This document shows positions 1 to 5,676 of a stretch of DNA of 5,676 nucleotides, piece after piece. Source of the DNA: Methanobacteriota archaeon (GTDB lineage Archaea; Hydrothermarchaeota; Hydrothermarchaeia; Hydrothermarchaeales; SZUA-236); the NCBI GenBank assembly GCA_003230355.1, contig QIDD01000075.1, positions 1 to 5,676 on the forward strand, in the 5' to 3' direction. The translations under genes were made by a program, and so were the position numbers. The stretch's first letter is position 1. Each line of letters begins with the position of its first letter. The notes beneath the pieces were generated by a model, which ran no database searches, was not told the origin of the DNA, and was given only the letters and a program-made list of their open reading frames with translations.

Positions 1-2569
1 GCTCGCTTAGAAGCTGGAGAAAAAGCCCTGTATTCGGCCCGCCCTTGTGCAACTGCCCTGTTGAATGGAGAAAACGCGGTCCATAGCCAAGGGTTGTTGC
101 AAGACATGTCTTTGTTAAAATCTCTTTTCTCATGCTTTGGAGCTGGGTCCAGGTTTCACGGCTTGGTTTTAGATAAGCATCGATTCCAAAGTAGTCGCCA
201 GGTTTCGCCTGTCCAATCCAGTGTTTAATTGCCTTATCCAGCGCCGGCAGATCAGAAACCGAGATCATGTCACGACTCTTACCGTCTCCACCGTTTTTCT
301 GCTCCATCGCCTCACGGGCAAGCTCCTTTGAATGCTCAACATCAGGCTGGTTAAACGGGTGAATACCCAGAATTGTTCCCGCCGCGGCTACAGCTACCTC
401 CCAGCGAAAGATTTCCATGCCTATGTCATATTTATCTTCAAGGCGGATCGTGATGCTTGGATGCCCCGCATTTTCGATGGATTTTATTGTTTGGTCAAGC
501 TCCTGGTTGTCATCTCCGTCGAGCCGGAAATAGACGAAAAACCGATCGCTACCATAGGTATTGGTCAACGGTTCAGACGCCACTGGCAGGATTCCGCGGC
601 CAATTTTACCTGTGCTTTCCGCGATGAGCTGCTCAAGCCAGCTTGGAAAACTAGATATCTCTTTTGACGCTAGAAAAGTTGCTTTACCCCTGCCTGATAG
701 CGCAAGCTCGCCGAGTGCTGCGCCGAGCATTAGGCCCGGTGTTTTACCAACGGATACGCAGAATGCGCAGCCCTCAGCCGCAACCCACGCCCGGTCAAGG
801 AGCCTGTGAATATCAGCGCCAATCAGTGCTGCCGGCAGAAGCCCGAAGACTGTGAGCGCAGAGTATCTTCCGCCAAGATCGCTGTGAGCGTGAAAAACCC
901 TTCTGAAACCATGGTTTCGGCCCAGCGCTTCAAGTGGTGTACCAGAATCGGTAATCGCGATAAAATGCCTTCCCGGATCCGCTGCTACGTCTTTTATTTT
1001 GCTCCAGAAATATGTGAAAAAAAGATTGGGTTCAAGAGTTGTTCCAGACTTGCTTGCCACAATGAATAGTGTGCTATCTAGATCTATTCTTTCAGAAACA
1101 GCCTGCACAGCATCAGGATGTGTGCTGTCGAGAACGCTGAGACGCGGGTAACCCGGAGCTGATCCAAAGGTTCTGGCAAACACCTCAGGCGCAAGGCTGG
1201 AGCCTCCCATGCCAAGGAGAACAACATCCTTTATTCCCTCTTCTTTTATCTCCTTTGCAAAGGCCGTCAGACTGTCAAGCTGCTCATGCATAATCTCAGG
1301 CAGATTCAGCCAGCCCAGGCGGTTGGTTATCTCCTCGGTAGGCTGTGAAAACCAAAGGGTCGGGTCTTTATCCCAGAGCCGCCTGTTGAACTCCTGCTTC
1401 TCCCAGTTTTTGATCCGCCTGTCCACAGCCCGCTCTACCTCTCCGAGATTGAGAACCATGCGCTCAGTAGAACCATGGAGGAGGCGGGTTTTCTTTTCCT
1501 CAAGCGCCGCAATCAGCTTGTCATAGGACTCTGAAAACTTTTTAAGCCCCTCTTTTTGAAGCGCTTCGGTAATCATGTCAAGGCTGATTCCAAGCTCATT
1601 GAGCGCGTCCACCTCTTTTCCTGCCTTTTCCACCTCTTCTTCAAGCGAGCTGCGCACACGGCCGTGATCGGCAAAAGCCTTCATCGTAGCAGGCGGCATG
1701 GTGTTTACCGTGTCAGCCCCGATAAGCTCCTCTACATAGACCACATCAGAATAAGTCGGGTTTTTCGTGCCCGTGCTTGCCCAGAGCACGCGCTGAACCA
1801 TGCCTCCCCTGCCGGAAAACTTCTCCCATCGGCTTCCGCTGAAAACCTCTTTAAACCTCTTGTAGGCAAGCTTTGAATTTGCAACAGCGATTTTCCCCCT
1901 GAGCCTGAGTGCCAGATCTGAGCCGTTTTTTTCAAGCGCGCCGTCAACGGCTGTATCAACACGGCTCACAAAAAATGATGCAACCGAGGCAACCTTCGAC
2001 GGGTCACTGCACGCTTCAAGCCCCTGCAGATAAGCCTCTGCAACTGCTTCGTAATGGGTGAGAGAAAACATAAGCGTCACATTCACGTTGACACCCTCTG
2101 AGATCAATGTTTCAATAACAGCCGTCCCCTCCGGTGTCGCCGGAACCTTGATCATCAAATTCGGCCGATTAACGAGCTTCCAGAAATACCTGGCCTCCTC
2201 AATGCTGCCCGCTGTATCGGTGGCAAGACTAGGTGAGAGTTCAAGGCTCACATAGCCGTCAGCGCCATCTGTTGAATCATAGATAGGCCGAAGCGCATCG
2301 GCAGTCTTCTGCACATCAGTAACTGCAAGCGACTCATAAAGCTGTCTTCTAGTCATATGCGGGTCTTTTTTCAAAAGCGTCCTGAGGTGGTCATCGTAGT
2401 CGCTGCTGCCTGCAATGGCCTTTTCAAAAATCGTGGGATTAATGGTAACACCGCTCACACCATCTTCATCAATAATCCTGGCAAGCTCGCCAGACGTAAT
2501 CAGGCTGCGGCGAATATAATCAAGCCAGATGGACTGGCCTGCTTTGCGAAGTTCAATCAGCGGATTCAT
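1..2569 (-). CDS. tal-pgi: Bifunctional transaldolase / glucose-6-phosphate isomerase fusion (C-terminus cut by left window edge)
   Basis: One uninterrupted frame from an ATG at 2569 to the left edge gives 856 codons with no stop. Residues 1 to about 345 are a transaldolase: Asp17, the substrate loop [10 protein letters not shown] (41-50), and Schiff-base Lys141 in MIKVPAT. After a charged helical linker, residues from about 380 are glucose-6-phosphate isomerase: GMGGSS (453-458) and SKSGTT (506-511) in the sugar-phosphate-binding SIS folds, GGRYS (566-570), [10 protein letters not shown] (646-655), [10 protein letters not shown] (739-748) and the C-terminal STGQLHKGG with likely catalytic Lys842. 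By family knowledge, it transfers dihydroxyacetone from sedoheptulose 7-phosphate to glyceraldehyde 3-phosphate, and interconverts glucose and fructose 6-phosphate, in the cytoplasm. From memory, such fusions are about 950 residues, so roughly 90 should lie off the window. The start overlaps the transketolase stop (ATGA) and has a GGAG 8 bases upstream. Both domains look catalytically intact; identity is firm, kinetics are inferred. Confidence 0.95.
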   Translation of the reverse strand, partial: MNPLIELRKAGQSIWLDYIRRSLITSGELARIIDEDGVSGVTINPTIFEKAIAGSSDYDDHLRTLLKKDPHMTRRQLYESLAVTDVQKTADALRPIYDSTDGADGYVSLELSPSLATDTAGSIEEARYFWKLVNRPNLMIKVPATPEGTAVIETLISEGVNVNVTLMFSLTHYEAVAEAYLQGLEACSDPSKVASVASFFVSRVDTAVDGALEKNGSDLALRLRGKIAVANSKLAYKRFKEVFSGSRWEKFSGRGGMVQRVLWASTGTKNPTYSDVVYVEELIGADTVNTMPPATMKAFADHGRVRSSLEEEVEKAGKEVDALNELGISLDMITEALQKEGLKKFSESYDKLIAALEEKKTRLLHGSTERMVLNLGEVERAVDRRIKNWEKQEFNRRLWDKDPTLWFSQPTEEITNRLGWLNLPEIMHEQLDSLTAFAKEIKEEGIKDVVLLGMGGSSLAPEVFARTFGSAPGYPRLSVLDSTHPDAVQAVSERIDLDSTLFIVASKSGTTLEPNLFFTYFWSKIKDVAADPGRHFIAITDSGTPLEALGRNHGFRRVFHAHSDLGGRYSALTVFGLLPAALIGADIHRLLDRAWVAAEGCAFCVSVGKTPGLMLGAALGELALSGRGKATFLASKEISSFPSWLEQLIAESTGKIGRGILPVASEPLTNTYGSDRFFVYFRLDGDDNQELDQTIKSIENAGHPSITIRLEDKYDIGMEIFRWEVAVAAAGTILGIHPFNQPDVEHSKELAREAMEQKNGGDGKSRDMISVSDLPALDKAIKHWIGQAKPGDYFGIDAYLKPSRETWTQLQSMRKEILTKTCLATTLGYGPRFLHSTGQLHKGGPNTGLFLQLLSE

Positions 2570-4569
2570 TGCGTGTTCTCCACTAATTTGATGGCTTGGT
2601 TTACAACGTTTTCCACGGTGAACCCAAGTTTTTCAAGTGCTACACTGCCCGGCGCAGACGCTCCGAACCGGTCCAGTCCGATGACACCGCCGCCGCATCC
2701 AACATACTTCCACCATCCAAGGGTAGAGCCAGCCTCGATTGCAAGCCTTGGCACATCCTGTGGCAGAACCGAATTTTTGTATTCCAATGTTTGCTCATCA
2801 AAAATCTCCCACGAAGGCATTGAAACAACCCTCGCAGACACCCCCCGGCTCTCAAGCTCAGTCTGCGCTTTAAGGGCAAGCCCGACTTCTGAGCCCGTTG
2901 CAATAAGAACGATTTCAGGAGCCTCACTTTTTGATTCTGAGAGGATGTAGGCACCCCGCAAGCTGCCGTCGAGCACTGGAAAAAGGATTGGGTCAAGCAC
3001 CGCAAGCTTCTGCCTTGAAAGGGCGAGGCACACAGGTCCGCCATGCGAAACCGCGATCTTCCACGCCATAGCAGTTTCATTGGCGTCGGCCGGCCTGATA
3101 ACGGTGAGACCTGGAATCACGCGAAGACTCATCAGATGCTCAACCGGCTGATGTGTCGGTCCATCCTCTCCGAGGCCGATGCTGTCATGTGTGAAGATAA
3201 AGATGCTGTGGGTCTGCATAAGCGCTGCAAGCCGAAGAGCAGGCCGCATATAATCTGAGAAGATAAGAAAAGTCGCCCCATAGGGCAGAGCCCCGCCGTG
3301 CAGGGCGATTCCATTTACAATCGCCGCCATCGCATGTTCCCGCACTCCGAAGTGCAGGTTGTGGGCGCAGGCCTTTTCAAATCCGAAGTCGCCGTAACCT
3401 ATGAGAATCGTTTTTGTTGACGGCGCGAGATCGCCGGAGCCGCCCATGAGAAAATGTGGCAGAGCTGTTGCAAGGCTGTTCATCACTTTGCCTGATGCCG
3501 CCCGTGTCGCAACAGGGCCATCGCCTTCGCTAAAGAGAGGGACATTTTTTTCCCAGCCCTCTGGAAGCCTTCCGTTCTGAACGTGCTCAAAGTCCTCAGC
3601 CAGATCAGGATACACATTTTTATACGATTCGAAAAGCCGGTTCCACTCCTCCTCAAATCCAGCGCCACTTGAAGCCGTCTCTTTGAAATGCGCCGCCGCA
3701 TCGCCGGGAACATAAAATGACTTGTCACTTGGCCAGTCCAACGCCTCCTTTGTAGCTTTCACACCCTCCTCCCCAAGGGGCTCGCCATGCGCCGAGGGGC
3801 TGTCCTGCTTCGGGCTGGCAAATCCGATATGCGTTCGAACTATGACTAGAGAAGGCTGATCCTTGACTTTCTGCGCCTTTTTCACCGCAGATTCAATGGC
3901 GTCCAGGTCGTTTCCGTCGCTCACCTTCTGGACATGCCAGCCATAGGCGGTGAACCGCTCCCGCACGTTTTCTGTAAATGCGATGTCCGTCCCCCCTTCA
4001 ATGGAGATGTGGTTGTCATCGTAGAGGTAGATGAGCTTCCCCAGTTTTAGTGTGCCTGCAAGCGAGGCCGCTTCAGATGCGACACCTTCCATGAGATCGC
4101 CGTCTGACACGATGGCATAGGTGTAGTGGTCCATCACCGGGTGCTTGTCTGTGTTGAAGCAATTCGCGCTGAAACGCTCAGCAACTGCCATGCCTACACC
4201 CATTCCAAAGCCCTGGCCAAGGGGACCGGTCGTCGCCTCCACGCCCACTGTTCGCCCATACTCTGGATGACCCGGAGTTCTGCTCTCCCACTGCCTGAAT
4301 TGTTTCAAATCATCAATAGTCAGCCCGTAGCCGTAGAGGTGGAGCAGAGCGTAGAGCATGGCAGAGCCGTGGCCTGCGGAGAGTATAAAGCGGTCTCTGT
4401 TAAACCACTGTGGATTGCTGGGGTTGTGCCTCATCACCCTGTCCCAGAGCACATAGGTCATTGGCGCGGCTCCAAGGGGCATGCCGGGATGGCCTGATTT
4501 TGCTTTCTCAACAGAGTCAACAGCCAGGAATCGGATGGCGTTGACACATAGGTTATCAAGGTCTTTCAC
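2566..4569 (-). CDS. tkt: Transketolase
   Basis: A complete 667-residue transketolase, close to the usual 660-670. It is a thiamine diphosphate enzyme that moves two-carbon units between ketose and aldose phosphates (xylulose 5-phosphate with ribose 5-phosphate or erythrose 4-phosphate) in the cytoplasmic pentose phosphate pathway. The N-terminal pyrophosphate-binding domain shows SGHPG (His27), SAGHGS (His67), TPGHPEYG (His101), the metal/cofactor motif SDGDLMEG (155-162) running to the DDN at 184-186, and HGEPLG (His261). The pyrimidine-binding domain shows GVREHAM with Glu411, the residue that activates the cofactor, and [11 protein letters not shown] with Asp469 and His473. The C-terminal domain ends with the conserved FGASAPG (635-641). 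The start is GTG at 4569: it gives the canonical N-terminus [20 protein letters not shown] and sits 8 bases after a strong GAGGGAGGA. It overlaps the epimerase stop by four bases (GTGA), and its own stop overlaps the tal-pgi start. No key residue is missing. Confidence 0.98.
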   Translation of the reverse strand: MKDLDNLCVNAIRFLAVDSVEKAKSGHPGMPLGAAPMTYVLWDRVMRHNPSNPQWFNRDRFILSAGHGSAMLYALLHLYGYGLTIDDLKQFRQWESRTPGHPEYGRTVGVEATTGPLGQGFGMGVGMAVAERFSANCFNTDKHPVMDHYTYAIVSDGDLMEGVASEAASLAGTLKLGKLIYLYDDNHISIEGGTDIAFTENVRERFTAYGWHVQKVSDGNDLDAIESAVKKAQKVKDQPSLVIVRTHIGFASPKQDSPSAHGEPLGEEGVKATKEALDWPSDKSFYVPGDAAAHFKETASSGAGFEEEWNRLFESYKNVYPDLAEDFEHVQNGRLPEGWEKNVPLFSEGDGPVATRAASGKVMNSLATALPHFLMGGSGDLAPSTKTILIGYGDFGFEKACAHNLHFGVREHAMAAIVNGIALHGGALPYGATFLIFSDYMRPALRLAALMQTHSIFIFTHDSIGLGEDGPTHQPVEHLMSLRVIPGLTVIRPADANETAMAWKIAVSHGGPVCLALSRQKLAVLDPILFPVLDGSLRGAYILSESKSEAPEIVLIATGSEVGLALKAQTELESRGVSARVVSMPSWEIFDEQTLEYKNSVLPQDVPRLAIEAGSTLGWWKYVGCGGGVIGLDRFGASAPGSVALEKLGFTVENVVNQAIKLVENTQ
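2577..2583 (-). promoter_or_regulatory. Ribosome binding site for tal-pgi
   Basis: On the minus strand this reads GTGGAGA, with the GGAG core ending 8 bases before the ATG at 2569. It lies inside the last codons of transketolase. It supports the chosen start, which is also the one that gives the transaldolase N-terminus with Asp17 in place. Confidence 0.75.
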
Positions 4570-5330
4570 GTAATTCGTCCTCCCTCATAATCAACGTCTA
4601 AACTTATAATCTCATTGCTATTAAAAATTTGTGGCACCTCTATGCCCATCCCCCGGTACAACACGTCGGGCACACCGATGTCTGCTAGAAACAGTGAACC
4701 CACAATCTTTTTTGCCTCTGCCTTTAGAAGCCCTTTCTTCGGGAGCGCAAGTGTCAAAGTGGCCGCCGACTCTATGCAAGGGACATGAACCTCTCCAGTT
4801 GTTGAATCCAGGCCCGATGGAACATCCAGTGATATCACCTCAGTATTGTTTTTATTCACAGCATTAATCATCTCACTGGTCCATCCCCTTGGAGGGCCTC
4901 GAAGGCCGTATCCTATCAGACAATCAGCTGTTGCATCTCCGGAAAAATCCTCCAGGAATTCTACGGCTTTTGATCCTATTTTTTTCCCAATGGGAAACCG
5001 CTTCAGAATCTTCCACTGCAATTGGGGAATTCCGCTCAAATCGTCGGTTTTAACGAGAACTGTTACCTTGGCACCCCAGTTGTAGAGGTGTCTTGCCGCA
5101 ACCATCCCGCCTCCTCCGTTGTTGCCGCCTCCAGCAGCAATCGCCACGTCCATTCCAGCAACAGAACCACCTAGCCGGATTCTAATGAGGCTTGCAAGGT
5201 TTCGACCCGCGTTCTCCATCATCTGAACAATCTGCACACCATATTTTTCAACCATAAGCCGGTCCACTTCACGCATCTGCTCTGCAGTCACAGAGGGTAT
5301 TCTCAGGCTCTCTGCAATCCCTTGGTTCAT
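4566..5330 (-). CDS. nnrE: Stand-alone NAD(P)H-hydrate epimerase (YjeF_N domain protein)
   Basis: A 254-residue YjeF N-terminal domain protein. The family epimerises (R)- and (S)-forms of hydrated NADH/NADPH so that a separate dehydratase can restore the cofactor. Visible family features are the start helix [12 protein letters not shown] (15-26), [10 protein letters not shown] (37-46), the glycine-rich [18 protein letters not shown] (65-82), the [11 protein letters not shown] stretch (135-145), [13 protein letters not shown] (167-179) with likely catalytic Asp169, ALPKKGLL (195-202) and LADIGVP (215-221). Many bacteria fuse this domain to a YjeF_C dehydratase in one protein of about 500 residues; here the dehydratase half is absent, and the next gene is transketolase. 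The glycine-rich motif normally reads NNGGDG, whereas this protein has glycine at the aspartate position (residue 74). The ATG at 5330 overlaps the kinase stop (ATGA) with GGAG five bases upstream. The fold assignment is firm; activity on NAD(P)H hydrate is inferred, and a related role in another small-molecule pathway is possible. Confidence 0.9.
   Translation of the reverse strand: MNQGIAESLRIPSVTAEQMREVDRLMVEKYGVQIVQMMENAGRNLASLIRIRLGGSVAGMDVAIAAGGGNNGGGGMVAARHLYNWGAKVTVLVKTDDLSGIPQLQWKILKRFPIGKKIGSKAVEFLEDFSGDATADCLIGYGLRGPPRGWTSEMINAVNKNNTEVISLDVPSGLDSTTGEVHVPCIESAATLTLALPKKGLLKAEAKKIVGSLFLADIGVPDVLYRGMGIEVPQIFNSNEIISLDVDYEGGRIT
4578..4586 (-). promoter_or_regulatory. Ribosome binding site for tkt (decides the GTG start)
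   Basis: On the minus strand this reads GAGGGAGGA, the strongest Shine-Dalgarno match in the window, 8 bases before the GTG at 4569. It lies within the 3' end of the epimerase gene and encodes part of its YEGGR tail. It is the main reason for accepting a non-ATG start for transketolase. Confidence 0.8.
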
Positions 5331-5676
5331 AGATGCTCCGAGATTTTTTCACGCGCAAATGCCGCAGCTCCGATCATCCCTGCATAGGCGCCGAGCGACG
5401 TCTTTACAACTTTTACACCCTGATTTGGTTTCAGGGCACGTCTCTTTATATGATCTTCAGCGATTGAAAGGAGCGTTGGCATGCCTTCAATAACACCGCC
5501 TCCAAGGATGAATAGACAGGGGTTGAAGGCGTTCACGATTCCCACGGCTCCGGCGCCAAGATACCGTCCGGTCTCCTCTACAAGGGTCTTGGCCAGCTGG
5601 TCGCCTTGTTTATAGGCTTTGCTTACTGTTTCGGCGGATATATCCTCAACACTCCCCGCAAGGTCTCTGAGCATCT
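5327..5676 (-). CDS. ROK-family sugar kinase, C-terminal part (N-terminus cut by right window edge; possibly glucokinase)
   Basis: About 116 C-terminal residues are visible, and the frame stays open to the right edge. The Met at 5674 is probably internal, because ROK kinases are about 300 residues long and this segment matches only their last third. Recognisable features are a helix with AYKQGDQLAKTLVEETGRYLG-type spacing, the VNAFNPCLFILGGGV strand-turn (the ROK glycine-rich nucleotide-binding segment) and the terminal LGAYAGMIGAAAFA helix. The family phosphorylates hexoses such as glucose, N-acetylglucosamine or fructose with ATP, or acts as a sugar-responsive repressor. The catalytic aspartate and the zinc-binding cysteine cluster would be off the window, so the substrate cannot be read. 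Its operon with transketolase and Tal-Pgi favours glucokinase, which would feed glucose 6-phosphate to the isomerase domain; this is inference from context. The stop TGA overlaps the epimerase ATG. Confidence 0.85.
   Translation of the reverse strand, partial: MLRDLAGSVEDISAETVSKAYKQGDQLAKTLVEETGRYLGAGAVGIVNAFNPCLFILGGGVIEGMPTLLSIAEDHIKRRALKPNQGVKVVKTSLGAYAGMIGAAAFAREKISEHL
5336..5339 (-). promoter_or_regulatory. Ribosome binding site for the epimerase gene
   Basis: GGAG on the minus strand, five bases before the ATG at 5330 and inside the last codons of the ROK kinase. The spacing is at the short end but workable, and re-initiation from the overlapping kinase stop could add to it. Confidence 0.6.

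Noticed and set aside
332..1069. Several overlapping plus-strand open frames
   Set aside because: All are antisense to the isomerase domain, with no plausible ribosome site or recognisable protein content.
1732..1962. Minus-strand 76-codon frame inside the transaldolase domain, which could suggest a frameshifted or split gene
   Set aside because: The main tal-pgi frame reads through this region without a stop and gives sensible transaldolase sequence, so there is no break.
2357..2950. Plus-strand open frame of 197 codons
   Set aside because: It lies antisense to the tal-pgi start and the transketolase C-terminus, both with conserved family motifs, and its translation resembles no family I recognise. 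It is a shadow of the coding strand.
2640..3080. Minus-strand open frame of 146 codons in a different frame from transketolase
   Set aside because: It is fully contained within transketolase, which has intact motifs there; the arginine- and serine-rich translation is typical of an out-of-frame shadow.
5672..5674. ATG near the right edge as the true start of a short 115-residue protein
   Set aside because: The frame is still open at the edge and the segment corresponds to the last third of a ROK kinase, so this Met is most likely internal.
1..5676. A novel defence, mobile or RNA-based system
   Set aside because: Virtually every base is accounted for by four recognisable metabolic genes on one strand; no repeats, inverted repeats, integrase or transposase motifs, or long non-coding stretch were seen by eye.

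Overview
This window is a compact, single-direction piece of a bacterial central carbohydrate operon. Every supported gene lies on the minus strand, so transcription runs from the right edge to the left edge. Four genes occupy essentially all of the sequence: the C-terminal part of a ROK-family sugar kinase (cut by the right edge), a stand-alone NAD(P)H-hydrate epimerase (YjeF_N domain only), a full-length transketolase, and a transaldolase/glucose-6-phosphate isomerase fusion (cut by the left edge). I see no RNA gene, mobile element, CRISPR array, repeat, promoter or terminator. No gene-free stretch exceeds a few bases.

Layout in transcription order: kinase (5676 to 5327), epimerase (5330 to 4566), transketolase (4569 to 2566), Tal-Pgi (2569 to 2 and beyond). 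Each of the three junctions is a 4-base stop/start overlap (ATGA, GTGA, ATGA) with a Shine-Dalgarno-like sequence inside the upstream gene. This points to one polycistronic mRNA with translational coupling. The operon promoter must lie beyond the right edge and the terminator beyond the left edge.

How the genes fit together: a ROK kinase would make glucose 6-phosphate (if its substrate is glucose). The isomerase domain links glucose 6-phosphate to fructose 6-phosphate. Transketolase and the transaldolase domain then shuffle carbon between hexose, pentose, heptulose and triose phosphates in the non-oxidative pentose phosphate pathway. The epimerase is the odd member: in known systems it repairs hydrated NADH/NADPH, so it may protect cofactors of dehydrogenases encoded nearby or elsewhere.

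Organism: a bacterium with intermediate GC content (by eye about half) and good Shine-Dalgarno sites. Tal-Pgi fusions are known from scattered bacterial groups, so they do not fix the lineage. I would guess an environmental Gram-negative bacterium, but that is weak. The core enzymes are well-known families; the points worth a second look are the fusion, the epimerase's placement, and a substitution in its glycine-rich motif.
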